NCBI GenBank assembly: GCA_963678395.1
Contig: OY782827.1
Span: forward strand, 1,054,001 to 1,118,000
Direction: 5' to 3'
DNA: 64,000 nucleotides
DNA from: JAAYAE01 sp963678395
Lineage (GTDB): Bacteria; Bacillota; Negativicutes; Acidaminococcales; Acidaminococcaceae
Below are positions 1 to 10,122 of the stretch, piece after piece. The notes beneath the pieces are model-generated. The model was not told the origin of the DNA. It did not search any database and saw only the letters and a program-made list of their open reading frames with translations. The translations under genes and the position numbers were made by a program. Every line of letters starts with the position of its first letter. Positions within the stretch are counted from its first letter, which is position 1.

Positions 1-2163
1 AAAATCTTTATCATAATTTAAAACTAAATCTTTTAAAAACAAATAATAGCTTAATTGATCAGATTCGCTTACACGCGCAGCAGCACCAAAATATGAACCC
101 AATCTAGTAATAGCAACATTCATTCCCCTATTAAAGAAATTACTATCCCATTCTGTTCTTACTTCATCAATAATTTCACGCAAACGCATTTTATCGCTAA
201 AATCTGTAGTCATAGTAATATTTTCTAAAATTGCAAATAATTTATCTAGATTTTGTTCCAACACTTTAGTCGTTAAGGAAAAATTAAAAGTGTAATTTGA
301 CATATCATCACAATTAGAGCTTGGTAATGCGTTGAAACCGATACCGCCTGTATATTTATTGGTATAAGTCGTTAATTCTTGATAGGTAAAATCTCTAGTA
401 TTCATTTTTCCTAAAACATCACAAAGCAAATATACATAAGGCAATAATGCCGGTTCCATGCCTGTCATATCGAAATACCAATTTGCATAAACTATTTTAT
501 TGGTAAAAGCCGGCAAATACATTATTGTTCGTTGACCGTGTTGCTCTTTTCTTACCACTTCTTTTTCTATTTCCTTACGAATATCCTCACGTTCCAAAAT
601 AGGTATGGAAGCTAAGGCTTCCGGAGCATTATCCGCAGCTTGCAATTCATGTAATTTTTGGGCCTGTTGTATATGAATAGTAATTTCTTCTGCCATCATC
701 GCAGCTTTTATTTCAGCTAAGTCAGCTAAATCTTTTTCCTGTTGTTTTTCTTCTTTGCCCTGTTCCGGCTGTAAGGTCAAAAGAACTTTATGCGTATTAT
801 CTAATAGATAATTTTCTATGAGGCTCTCAAAATAACGAGTTCTTGCTTTTTCACGCAGGAACTTTAATAGGTCGTTTACCTGCAAAGAAGCGATGGGATC
901 ACCACCATAAAGCCTCGTTTCCAAGCAACCAAGGCCATAAATCAAGCCTTTGGGATATATGCCAAAATCTGCTTCTCGCAGCTTAAATTCCATGCTATTT
1001 AATTGTGACTCCACCAGATCTTTATCTAGACCTTTAATGGTGATATTCTGTAAGGTTTTATAGATTACAGAAATAAACTTATCTTTGTTTTTAGGGTCTG
1101 CACCACCTGCTTTTATAGAAAAAACCGGTTGCAATTGTGAAGCCGCAAAATCTCCGGAAATATCACTGCCTAAGCCAGCTTCTAAAAGTGCTAAACGCAA
1201 GGGCGCAGAATTGCCATCTAAAAGAATTGTACATAACAAACGCAAGGCTATTATTGTCATTTGCTCTGTGGCTTTTCCTGTGACAATATTTAAAGACAAA
1301 TAGCTCTTATTTTCCACATTTTCTTCTGGACCTAGAGGATAAGTAGCATCAACTTCAGCAGTACGAGCAAAAGCTTCTTGTAAGGGTATCTCTATTTTTA
1401 ATTTTCCGGTTTTAGGAAAGGCCTGCAAATATTCTTGGTCTATATAAGCAAGTGTTTTTTCTATATTCATATCACCATAGAGATAAATATAAGCATTTTC
1501 CGGACTGTAATAGGTCTTATGAAACTTTCTGAAAGCCTCTAATGTAAGTTCTGGAATTGCAGACGGTAATCCACCTGATTCAAAACGGTAAGGCGAATTA
1601 GGAAATAAAGCTTTATAACATTCATGTTCTTCTACGGCATCTGCAGAAGAATAGACACCCTTCATTTCGTTATAAACCACTCCGTTATAGCTAAGCGCAC
1701 TTTCTTGACCATCTATTTCATAGTGCCAGCCTTCTTGCAATAAAGTATATGGGTTCTCATTTATTAAAGGGTAAAATACTGCATCTAAATATACATCCAT
1801 TAAATTTTGAAAATCTTTAGCATTCCTGCTAGCAACGGGATAAACAGTTTTGTCTGCATATGTCATCGCATTAAGAAATGTATTCATAGAACCTTTTACA
1901 AGTTCTACAAAGGGTTCCTTTAAACGATATTTGCGTGACCCACACAATACGGAATGTTCCATAATATGGGCAACTCCCGTATCATCTTGAGACGGTGTGC
2001 GAAAGGCAATGGTAAAGACCTTATTGTCGTCTTCTGTTTGCAAATATAAAAGCTGAGCCCCACTAAAATTATGCTCCAGTAAATATGCTGTAGCTTTAAC
2101 ATCAGGAACAGCAGTGATTTTTTTAACGGTAAATCCTGTATAAATTTTATTTAATTCTAACAT
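1..2163 (-). CDS. M16C zinc metalloprotease (PreP-like), C-terminus outside window
   Basis: Presequence-protease/insulinase-type peptidase that degrades short peptides inside a closed two-half chamber. 721 residues are visible; the C-terminal part lies left of position 1. Residues 66-70 read HIMEH, the inverted zinc motif HXXEH of M16 enzymes, and a downstream NEMKGVYSS segment supplies the usual distal glutamate region. A charged coiled linker (EQGKEEKQQEKDL) separates the two halves, as in M16C proteins. The ATG is preceded by GGGAGGAGATAA. It sits downstream of purL on the same strand, separated by a hairpin. Family assignment is firm; the substrate is unknown. Confidence 0.93.
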   Translation of the reverse strand, partial: MLELNKIYTGFTVKKITAVPDVKATAYLLEHNFSGAQLLYLQTEDDNKVFTIAFRTPSQDDTGVAHIMEHSVLCGSRKYRLKEPFVELVKGSMNTFLNAMTYADKTVYPVASRNAKDFQNLMDVYLDAVFYPLINENPYTLLQEGWHYEIDGQESALSYNGVVYNEMKGVYSSADAVEEHECYKALFPNSPYRFESGGLPSAIPELTLEAFRKFHKTYYSPENAYIYLYGDMNIEKTLAYIDQEYLQAFPKTGKLKIEIPLQEAFARTAEVDATYPLGPEENVENKSYLSLNIVTGKATEQMTIIALRLLCTILLDGNSAPLRLALLEAGLGSDISGDFAASQLQPVFSIKAGGADPKNKDKFISVIYKTLQNITIKGLDKDLVESQLNSMEFKLREADFGIYPKGLIYGLGCLETRLYGGDPIASLQVNDLLKFLREKARTRYFESLIENYLLDNTHKVLLTLQPEQGKEEKQQEKDLADLAEIKAAMMAEEITIHIQQAQKLHELQAADNAPEALASIPILEREDIRKEIEKEVVRKEQHGQRTIMYLPAFTNKIVYANWYFDMTGMEPALLPYVYLLCDVLGKMNTRDFTYQELTTYTNKYTGGIGFNALPSSNCDDMSNYTFNFSLTTKVLEQNLDKLFAILENITMTTDFSDKMRLREIIDEVRTEWDSNFFNRGMNVAITRLGSYFGAAARVSESDQLSYYLFLKDLVLNYDKDF

Positions 2164-2186
2164 TATTTATCTCCTCCCATTATGAA

Positions 2187-2216
2187 AAGGAGCTTGTGCA
2201 TAAACACAAGCTCCTT
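2187..2216 (-). terminator. Rho-independent terminator after purL
   Basis: Perfect 12-bp stem (AAGGAGCTTGTG / CACAAGCTCCTT) with a 6-base loop just after the purL stop. On the minus strand it is followed by TTTCATA, a short T tract, so termination may be partial and some transcripts may read into the protease gene. Confidence 0.7.
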
Positions 2217-2221
2217 GCAAA

Positions 2222-5200
2222 TTATTTGAAATATTGCACGCCTGCTTTGAAAATAGGCTGTTCTTTATTACCGGTTATATTTTTCATTAAACCTTCGCTA
2301 TAACGTTCAGTATGCGCCATTTTTCCTAATACTCTTCCATCTAGGCTGGTAATACCCTCAATAGCATACATTGATCCATTGGGATTATAGGGGCTCTCCA
2401 TAGTGGGGTTGCCCTCTAAATCAACATACTGGGTAGCAACTTGTCCGCTTGCGAAAAGTGCTTTTATTTCTTCCTCAGTTGCTACAAAACGACCTTCACC
2501 ATGTGATACTGCAATAGTATGTATATCGCCAGGTTCTGTTAAAGCAAGCCAAGGTGATTTATTTGAAATTATTTTTGTATCAACCATCTGGGAAACATGC
2601 CGGCCAATATTATTGAAGGTAAGTGTTGGTGAAGTATCCTTCATAGGTAAAATCTCACCATAAGGCACAAGCCCTAATTTAATCAAAGCTTGGAATCCAT
2701 TGCAAATACCTAAAATCAAACCATCACGATTTTCCAAAAGATTTGTAACAGCTTCTTTTATTTTGGGATTTCTGAACATGGTAGCGATAAATTTCCCTGA
2801 ACCATCAGGTTCATCTCCTGCGCTAAAACCTCCCGGTAGCATTATGATTTGTGCATTGTTTATCATTTTAACCATAGTATCTACAGATTCGCTAATGGCT
2901 TTAGCAGTTAAGTTACGTATAACAAAAGTTTCTGCTTGCGCCCCCACATTATTAAAAGCTAACGCAGAATCATATTAGCAATTTATACCTGGAAACACGG
3001 GGATAAAAACACGGGGTTTAGCTATATTATAAGAAGCAGTTAATGGCAGTGCCGCCTTGTAAACACCTTGGTCTAATTTTTCCATATTAGCAATATCTGG
3101 GGTCTTAGCCGGAAAAATGTCCGCCAAAGTTTTTGTATAAGCATCTTCAACATCTGTAAGAGCAATTTCAATGCCATTAATATCAATGTAAGCACTATTG
3201 TTTAAAGTACCCAAATTCAAGTAATCTATCCCCTGGAAAATTTCTTCCGGTTCCACACCTGGAGCTAGCTCCAGTAAAAATGCTCCCGGCTGCAAAGTAA
3301 ACAAACCTTCAATGTGCGCAAAGGGTTTCACAAATGTAAAGCCTAGTTTATTACCCAAACATCTTACCGAAAGTGCAGCAGCAATACCGCCTTCTTTAAT
3401 CGTACCGGCAGATACTATTTTTTGAGCTAAAATGGCTCTATGTACCAACTCTAAGTTTTTACGCAAAACAGTAAAATCTATAACTTCTTCCTCATTGCAT
3501 GGACAATCTATAAAAACAACTTTATTGCCACTATTTTTAAATTCAGAAGAAATAGCTAAGCTACTATCAATAACATCCACGGCAAAAGCCACCAAGGAAG
3601 GTGGAACTTCTTTATCCATAAAGGTTCCTGACATGCTGTCTTTACCGCCAATAGCCGGCACCTCTAAAGCATCCAAAGCATCCAAAGCAGCATAAGCGCC
3701 TAATAATGCACTAAAGGGCTGACCCCACGTTTGAGCATTACGAAGTTTAGGAAAATATTCCTGCAAAGTTAAACGCAGCTTGCTAGCATTCGCACCTAAC
3801 GCAGTGGCACGGCAGACAGCTTCTACTACTGCATACATGCCCCCATGATATGGGCTCCAGCAAGCAACTTGTGGATCATAACCACAAGACATAACGGTTG
3901 CAGCCGTAGTTTTACCACTAGGTACAGGAATCTTTGCCACCATACCTTCAGAAGGTGTTAACTGTGATTTACCACCAAAAGGCATCATAACTGTTCCTTT
4001 ACCTACAGTACTATCAAAGCGCTCACTTAACCCCTTTTCGCTGCATACATTCAAGCGATCTAAATTAGCAAGCCAGGTTTTAGCTAAAGAGTTTTCAGCT
4101 GTCACAGCATTAGGTATTTTGGAGAAAATGCTATTTTCTGTAATCTTATCAACTTCAATATTAGTCTTTTGTGCAACTCCATTTGTATCCAAAAATTCTC
4201 TGGACAAATCAACAATTTTTTCGCCACGCCAGTACATAACCAAACGAGGATTTTTAGCTACTTCTGCTACTACTGTTGCTTCTAAATTTTCCACATCAGC
4301 AGCAGCAATAAAAGTTTTTAAATCTTTGGCCGCAATAACTACCGCCATACGCTCTTGCGATTCAGAAATAGCTAGCTCAGTGCCAGCTAATCCTTGATAT
4401 TTTTTAGGCACTTTATCTAAATTAATAACTAATCCAGCTGTTAATTCACCAATAGCAACAGACACGCCACCTGCACCAAAGTCGTTACAACGTTTAATCA
4501 TCTTAGTTACTTCATTATTGCGGAATAGTCGTTGAATTTTGCGTTCTGTAGGAGCGTTTCCTTTTTGCACTTCTGCTCCGCAGCAAGCCAAGGATTCAAC
4601 AGTATGTTCCTTGGAGGAACCTGTTGCGCCACCACAACCACACGACCTGTGCGTCCGCCTAAAAGCACTATTAAATCACCCTCTTCAGGTATTTCACGCA
4701 CAACGGCATCTTTAGGTGCTGCACCAATAACAGCCCCAATTTCCATACGTTTCGCCACAAATTTTTCATGGTAGAATTCCTGTACAGAACCGGTTGCCAA
4801 CCCAATTTGATTTCCATAAGAACGAAACCCCGCTGCCGCTGCTATGGTCAATTTTCTTTGGGGCAGCTTTCCAGGCAAAGTTTCTTCAAAAGGAGTACGC
4901 GGATCAGCACAACCTGTTACGCGCATGGCCTGATATACATAGGAACGCCCTGACAAAGGATCTCTAATAGCTCCTCCCAGACAAGTGGCTGCTCCTCCAA
5001 AAGGTTCAATTTCAGTTGGGTGATTATGTGTTTCATTTTTAAACATTACTAACCAGTCTTCATCTTTGCCGTTAACTTGAATAGGCGCAACGATGCTGCA
5101 AGCATTTATTTCTTCAGAAACATCCAAATCAGGTAGTTTTCCCTGTTTATTTAATATTTTAGTGCCTAAAATAGCAATATCCATTAAAGTTATGGGGCGC

Positions 5201-6009
5201 TTACTATTTTGTCCATAAACAAATTCACGGTCTTTTTGGTAAGCATTATAAGCTTTTTGCACCGGAGCAGTAAAAAGACTATCGGCAATATCTACTTTAT
5301 GAATTTCTGTCATAAAGGTAGTATGACGACAGTGATCAGACCAATATGTATCTAAAACCTTAATTTCTGTAATAGAGGGAGCGCTGTTTTCTCTAGCAAA
5401 ATACTTCTGACAGAAAAGTAAATCCTCTAAACTCATTGCTAATCCTTGCTCCAGACGAAAGGTTGCGATTTCAGTTTCTGTCATTGTCACAAATTTTGTA
5501 AGAATTTCTACGGATTTTGGCACTTCCCACTCATTATCGAGAGTTTCCGGTATAGCTGCCATAGCCTCTCTAGCTTCTACCGGGTTAATACAATACTCTT
5601 TAACCTTAAGAATTTCAGCAGCCGTTAGTTTTCCTTCTAAAATATAAACTTTTGCTGCCGCTACTACCGGGCGTTCTTTTTGTGTAATAAGCTGAATACA
5701 TTGTTCGGCAAAATCTTCTCTTTGATCGTATTGTCCAGGCAACAATTCAACGGCAAAGGCAGCGCTTTCGCCTGCCAATGGTAAAGCTTTTTCATAAACA
5801 AAATCTACCGGTGGTTCCGAAAGCACTAAATCCCGTGCAGCAGCAAACTCCTCTGCACTTAAACCTGTCAAATCATAACGATTAACAATGCGTAAATTAT
5901 TTAAATTTTTTATGCCCAAGCTATTCTTTAAATCTTGCAACAAGCCCTTTGCCTCTACAGCATATTCTTGTTTCTTTTCCACAAAAATCCTTTTAATTTC
6001 TCCGCTCAT
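2222..6009 (-). pseudogene. purL: Phosphoribosylformylglycinamidine synthase, broken by a frameshift and a nonsense codon
   Basis: Large single-chain FGAM synthase (about 1,260 codons), which converts FGAR, glutamine and ATP to FGAM in purine synthesis. Order: N-terminal domain, two AIRS-type ATP-binding halves (HNHPTEIEPFGGAATCLGG; FGGKSQLTPSEG), then glutamine amidotransferase with Cys in GICNGFQAL and His in SHGEGRF. Two lesions are visible. Near 4640/4641 one T (plus strand) is missing, so GGRTGR is followed by VVVVAQQ instead of DGCGGATG; restoring it rejoins the frame. At 2975-2977 TAA replaces the Glu codon expected in PGxNCEYD, and the same frame continues as YDSALAFNNVGAQAE. Each fragment is otherwise well conserved, so the damage is recent or a sequencing artefact. 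Confidence 0.9.
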
Positions 6010-6021
6010 AGCATCCTCCAG

Positions 6022-7203
6022 TTAAAAGTACTCATTAATAAAATTATTCTTTACGGGAAACAAAATTTCCAATAAGCAAATACTATCTTCTTGCTCTGCT
6101 AAAATCTTACCATTGTTTAACAACTGTCGTACGCTAAAAGTTCCAAAGTACAACTGGGTCAAAGTTGCAATATCCATAGTTACATCAGGTATATCCACAC
6201 TATTATCAAGCAACAACCCATCAGCAGTAACTGTTATTTTAACCAAAACATTGTTTAAAGGCATAAATTCATCTCGCACATACAATACAAAAGTTTTACA
6301 TGGGCAATTTTTAGGTATTGTCAACGAGCTTAAGGTCTTGCCAACATTAATAATCCTGGCCATCATAAAAGGAGTAACCTCGCCCGTATAAGACTGTTCT
6401 TGGAAATCTAAATAAGATAAATCCTCCGGTGCAGCCAGCCATTCCATTTGAGTGTATTCGCCCGCAAACCCTCTTGCATATTCTAACAAACGATTTTTAG
6501 CCTGTCCCTCTAACGTCAACAGTTCCCAAATTTTAAACGTACTATTTATTTTACTATATATCATATAACCAACTGGTTCCTTGCCACGATAAACCACGGC
6601 AACCTCTAAATTTTCGGCAGCAGAAACAGTTAAGTAATTTTCCCATACTCTTTCATCACGCTCTACATAGCCATTATATTTACACATAGCGGCTTTATAA
6701 ACGCTTTGCAACTCATTTTTCACTTGCAAAAGTAGTTGCCGTTTTAAGTGCAGCGTTACATCTGTGCTTTTAACGGCAAGAGCCTTCAAGGGCATTTTAT
6801 AACCATGCCGGTAATAGGTATAAGAAAAGCCATAAGGTAAATAAATGCCCGCATTAATCGGCATCAAAATAACAAAAAGCGTGCCACTGGCTCTTAACAA
6901 AGTAAAGGCAGTAGAAAGTAATTCGCCCATTGCATGCTGACCACGAGCCATGGGATCCGTAGCGACACCTACTATATAAGGTACCTCAAAGGTCCTGCCA
7001 TGCAAAGAAATTTTATAGGGATTTAAATGTAACATAGTAGCCAAATTGCCTTCTATGTCAAACCCACCAATTATTTTGTTTTGTTGTAAGCAATAGTGCG
7101 AAAAATACCAGGCAAAAAAAGGACTATCTTTTTTTTCGAAGCAGTAATCCCAAAGATTCGCAATCTGTGGTAACATATCTTTTTTAATAAAACGAAAGTC
7201 CAT
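6022..7203 (-). CDS. Eis-like GNAT N-acetyltransferase
   Basis: 393 residues, the usual size of the Eis/enhanced-intracellular-survival-type acetyltransferases: an N-terminal GNAT fold, a second GNAT-like half, and a C-terminal sterol-carrier-like domain. The acetyl-CoA-binding segment is VPYIVGVATDPMARGQHAMG (about residues 74-93), matching the R/Q-x-x-G-x-G/A loop. The C-terminal DVTMDIATLTQLYFGTFSV segment is typical of the SCP2-like domain in this family. It lies 12 bp downstream of the next gene and just upstream of purL, so the three are probably one transcript. Substrate (amine, peptide or antibiotic) cannot be told from sequence. Confidence 0.85.
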   Translation of the reverse strand: MDFRFIKKDMLPQIANLWDYCFEKKDSPFFAWYFSHYCLQQNKIIGGFDIEGNLATMLHLNPYKISLHGRTFEVPYIVGVATDPMARGQHAMGELLSTAFTLLRASGTLFVILMPINAGIYLPYGFSYTYYRHGYKMPLKALAVKSTDVTLHLKRQLLLQVKNELQSVYKAAMCKYNGYVERDERVWENYLTVSAAENLEVAVVYRGKEPVGYMIYSKINSTFKIWELLTLEGQAKNRLLEYARGFAGEYTQMEWLAAPEDLSYLDFQEQSYTGEVTPFMMARIINVGKTLSSLTIPKNCPCKTFVLYVRDEFMPLNNVLVKITVTADGLLLDNSVDIPDVTMDIATLTQLYFGTFSVRQLLNNGKILAEQEDSICLLEILFPVKNNFINEYF

Positions 7204-7215
7204 GGTCCACCTCTT

Positions 7216-8103
7216 TTACTTAATGATTGTATTGTATTTTTTTACCATAAATTCAGGTTTGTAAGATTCTTTGGCTTTGCGCAAGCCTTCTTTTCCCATA
7301 TCTTCTTCCCTGTTAATGTATTTAACATTACTCCAGGTTTTTGCGATGAAATCTTGGTTAATAACAGCATATAAACCACGTATTTCCGGATTGGCTTTTT
7401 CTACATGTACAATGACTAGTTCATCATTTTGTTGTTCACCAAAGGTAAATGCTTCAACTTTACCATTAATACGAATAAGACCGCCTTTAATACTTAACGT
7501 TTCTAAGTTATTGAGAGCTTCTTTTATGGCACAGAATTCACATTTTAAAGTTTTATCATCAGCCAAGCGGCGCTCGCACCATTCGTCACTAAAAGCAATA
7601 CATTCATCTTTATTTTCTCTAGTAATAGGCTCATAAATATAATCCGGGTTTTCTTTTTTAAAAGCATTCACATGGTTTTTTTTGCCATGATATTTACGAC
7701 CTGACAATGTGGCTAAATTTTCTCCTAAATATACATAGTCCCAATTATCACGGTCTTCTTGATATTCCGTTATTTTAGGTAGAAAAGTTTTAAAACGCTC
7801 TATCGTCTCTTCATATATACCATGAATTTCAAAAGGCTGGTTCTGGAAATATTCTTTCAAAGCCTCAATAACCAAAGGGAGATCTTCATTAATACCTCCA
7901 AAAGCAGGCAAAACAAAGGTTACGTCCTTAACCGTAACCTTAATAATTAGACACCCGTGGCTAATAGCCCAGAATACATCGTAGCACTTGCGCCAAATAA
8001 ATAAAGTCGTAAAATTACATTCTGAGCCAAAATATTTCTTTTCCGAAAAATAATCATCGAAAATAGGTTTATCGTCCAAAGTAATATGTTTAAATTCTAA
8101 AAT
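7216..8103 (-). CDS. DUF2156 (phosphatidylglycerol lysyltransferase C-terminal-like) protein, apparent ATT start
   Basis: Member of the DUF2156 family, a double GNAT-like fold related to the aminoacyl-transfer domain of MprF but without membrane segments. Characteristic pieces are WDYVYLGENLATLSGRKYHG, KKNHVNAFKKENPDY and YINREEDMGKEGLRKAKESY. A TTG at 8077-8079 has no ribosome site. Family members begin with a short strand before the DDKPIFDDY motif, and here the in-frame residues LEFKHIT precede it. Seven bases upstream of an ATT at 8101-8103 is AAAGGAGAG, which argues for initiation at ATT, a rare start. It is 12 bp ahead of the Eis-like gene, suggesting an operon of two acyltransferase-fold proteins. 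Confidence 0.8.
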   Translation of the reverse strand: MLEFKHITLDDKPIFDDYFSEKKYFGSECNFTTLFIWRKCYDVFWAISHGCLIIKVTVKDVTFVLPAFGGINEDLPLVIEALKEYFQNQPFEIHGIYEETIERFKTFLPKITEYQEDRDNWDYVYLGENLATLSGRKYHGKKNHVNAFKKENPDYIYEPITRENKDECIAFSDEWCERRLADDKTLKCEFCAIKEALNNLETLSIKGGLIRINGKVEAFTFGEQQNDELVIVHVEKANPEIRGLYAVINQDFIAKTWSNVKYINREEDMGKEGLRKAKESYKPEFMVKKYNTIIK

Positions 8104-8198
8104 AAGATTTCTCTCCTTTGTTTTTTTACAGCATTATATTAGTACCTAGGTACCTTGTTATTATACCAAAAAAGTAGACAGTTGAACAGAAAAAGAAA

Positions 8199-8228
8199 AA
8201 ACCGACCACATTTGCATGTAGTCGGTTT
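8199..8228 (-). terminator. Terminator after zinc-ribbon gene
   Basis: Stem AAACCGACTACA paired with TGTGGTCGGTTT, followed on the minus strand by a T-rich tract (TTTTTTCTTTTTC). It lies 10 bases past the stop of the zinc-ribbon gene. Confidence 0.85.
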
Positions 8229-8238
8229 GGCTAACAAA

Positions 8239-8526
8239 TTATTGTCTGCCTTCATTTTTCATCTTAGTATAGCACTCACGGCAATATACTGGACGATCCA
8301 TGGATGGGCGGAAAGGAACTTCAGTCTCGCAACCGCAACCAGCACAAGTAGCTGGGTACATTTGACGAGGACCACCGTTCATACGTTGTTTACGAGCTGC
8401 ACGACAAGTCGGGCAACGGCCAGGTTCATTTTCAAAACCTTTTTCTTCATAAAATTCTTGCTCTGAAGCAGAAAATACAAAATCTTGTCCACATTCACTA
8501 CACTTTAAAGTCTTGTCTTCCTTCAT
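8239..8526 (-). CDS. Small zinc-ribbon protein
   Basis: 95 residues with four CxxC pairs: CSEC (9-12), CPTC (about 38-41), CAGCGC (about 61-66) and CREC (about 82-85), consistent with two zinc-ribbon modules. This matches the widespread family of zinc-ribbon domain proteins found in Firmicutes and Chloroflexi whose function is not known. It has its own terminator and a good ribosome site (AAAGGAGTGA). The 135 bp upstream hold an inverted stretch (ATATCT...AGATAT) that could be part of a promoter region. No operon partners. Confidence 0.85.
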   Translation of the reverse strand: MKEDKTLKCSECGQDFVFSASEQEFYEEKGFENEPGRCPTCRAARKQRMNGGPRQMYPATCAGCGCETEVPFRPSMDRPVYCRECYTKMKNEGRQ

Positions 8527-8661
8527 TATAAATCACTCCTTTTTCCATATCTCCGATGTTTTCCGGTGCTTCCCCAAGATATGGTAAGAAGATGGAATAC
8601 TTAAACTCGTTGAGATATTCTATGCTCAGTGTATAGTATAAAGTGCGAAAAGTCAAACAAT

Positions 8662-9267
8662 TTAAATTTTCCCTACATAATTATGGAACTTTAGTAAGTA
8701 CTTGTCTTCCCACTTAATAATGCATGACAAACTGGCGTTGTCCACATAAAATGTCCACATTTTATTTAAATCTAAACCCAACGCCGCACATAATAAAACT
8801 CGCACTATTCCGCCGTGAGCTACCAACATAATTGAAGTATCTTCTTCTTGCTCTTCTACAATTTCTTGCAAAGCATCCCAAGCTCGCTTTTGCACTTCCG
8901 GAAAACTTTCACCATTTTCAATATGTGCTTCTTTCGGCTTTTCCAAAAACAAATCAATGCTGCTAGGCCATTGTGCCTTTATTTCATTAAAAGTCAACCC
9001 TTCCCATTTACCAAAACAGATTTCTCTAAAATCAGGAAGCGAAACTATGGATAAATTATGGTTTTTAGCCATAGGAGTTGCAGTTTGCACTGCTCTGGTT
9101 AAATCACTGGCGTAAATTTTTGCCAAAGGCAAGCCTTCCACTCTAGTCGCTAACTCTTCTGCTTGCGCTTGTCCCTTCGCATTCAAGGGATTATCAGTAT
9201 GACCTTGAAATCGCATAGCTTTATTTGCATCTGTTTCCCCATGTCTGGCGATATAAATTATTTTCAT
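8662..9267 (-). CDS. cobC: Alpha-ribazole phosphatase / histidine phosphatase
   Basis: 201-residue histidine phosphatase. RHGETDAN at residues 8-15 holds the phospho-accepting His; the second catalytic His is in LVAHGGIVR (about 150-158); the catalytic Glu is in FREICFGKWEG. In a cobalamin operon this family removes the phosphate from alpha-ribazole-phosphate or adenosylcobalamin-5'-phosphate. It overlaps the preceding gene by 4 bp (ATGA), so translation is coupled. The riboswitch at the head of the operon should control it. If the operon makes phenolic cobamides the substrate would be the corresponding riboside phosphate. Confidence 0.88.
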   Translation of the reverse strand: MKIIYIARHGETDANKAMRFQGHTDNPLNAKGQAQAEELATRVEGLPLAKIYASDLTRAVQTATPMAKNHNLSIVSLPDFREICFGKWEGLTFNEIKAQWPSSIDLFLEKPKEAHIENGESFPEVQKRAWDALQEIVEEQEEDTSIMLVAHGGIVRVLLCAALGLDLNKMWTFYVDNASLSCIIKWEDKYLLKFHNYVGKI

Positions 9268-10109
9268 TTCTGTTTGCTCCTAACTTGTTTAGAATGTGCA
9301 AATTCACTTACTTCATCGTGCACACCTGTTTCCGCAAAAGTTTTCATTTCTTTATAGGCCTTAAGTCCAGCATCAAAAAGAGTAAAAGCTAATGCGGCTC
9401 CATAACCATTACCTTGTCTAATGTGCAAACGCAAAACAGGCGTAAAACCAAGGGAAAAAGCTAGTTCTTCCTGCCCTCTTTCCGTCGTTATCTGAGAACA
9501 AAGGCAATATTCTAAAGCTTTCGGACAGATTTTGCCGGCAATATAAGCCGCTAAAAGTGAAGCTAGACCATCTAACATAATAGGTATTCGATGTTTCGCC
9601 GCACACAAAATGCTGCCAACCATTGCGGCACAAACCTCGCTGTCTAATGTATATAATATCTCCTCCCAAGCACGCTCTTTTAGTCTCTCCCAACCGGAAG
9701 GCAGTGTATAACGTCCACAAGTTACAGGTGCTAACAACTGGCAACCCGAAACAATTACTTGCTCTGTAGCTGTTATTCCTTGTTCTATAGCCTTGCTTAA
9801 ATCATTCCTATTTGTCTTCACTATTTCTACTACAACATTGCCGTTAGCGGCTCTTGTTAATATATGTATAGGTGCATCAAGCTGTGGCGCAAGTTCGTTT
9901 TCTTTATTCCACAACATAATCGTTCTTTTAGGAAAGCTCAATTTTTCAGGTTCTACACTTTCTTTAGCACCGGCATAAAGGCAAACCATTTTTTCTAATT
10001 TTCCCAAGGAACCAAGAGGTTTTATAAGGTTATCAAAATGCTTTTGGGCTCGCTCTGCTACCTCCCTATTTAGAGGTCGTATTTCCCTACAATATTCATT
10101 AAATTCCAA
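9264..10109 (-). CDS. Second CobT-family phosphoribosyltransferase homologue (ArsB-like candidate)
   Basis: About 282 residues from a TTG at 10107-10109, which has GAGGAG 8 bases upstream; a farther start would overlap cobS. The fold is CobT-like: HFDNLIKPLGSLGKLE near the N-terminus, IPIMLDGLASLLAAYIA matching the IPIMVDGVNATAAALIA of the canonical CobT here, and RQGNGYGAALAF where CobT has LGEGTGASLAI. In that last motif the catalytic glutamate is replaced by asparagine. It is also about 65 residues shorter. In Sporomusa ovata and Veillonella parvula two CobT homologues, ArsA and ArsB, act as a heterodimer that activates phenolic or benzimidazole lower ligands. This gene is a good candidate for the non-catalytic partner; that is inference. 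Confidence 0.72.
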   Translation of the reverse strand: MEFNEYCREIRPLNREVAERAQKHFDNLIKPLGSLGKLEKMVCLYAGAKESVEPEKLSFPKRTIMLWNKENELAPQLDAPIHILTRAANGNVVVEIVKTNRNDLSKAIEQGITATEQVIVSGCQLLAPVTCGRYTLPSGWERLKERAWEEILYTLDSEVCAAMVGSILCAAKHRIPIMLDGLASLLAAYIAGKICPKALEYCLCSQITTERGQEELAFSLGFTPVLRLHIRQGNGYGAALAFTLFDAGLKAYKEMKTFAETGVHDEVSEFAHSKQVRSKQK

Positions 10110-10122
10110 AATAATTTCTCCT

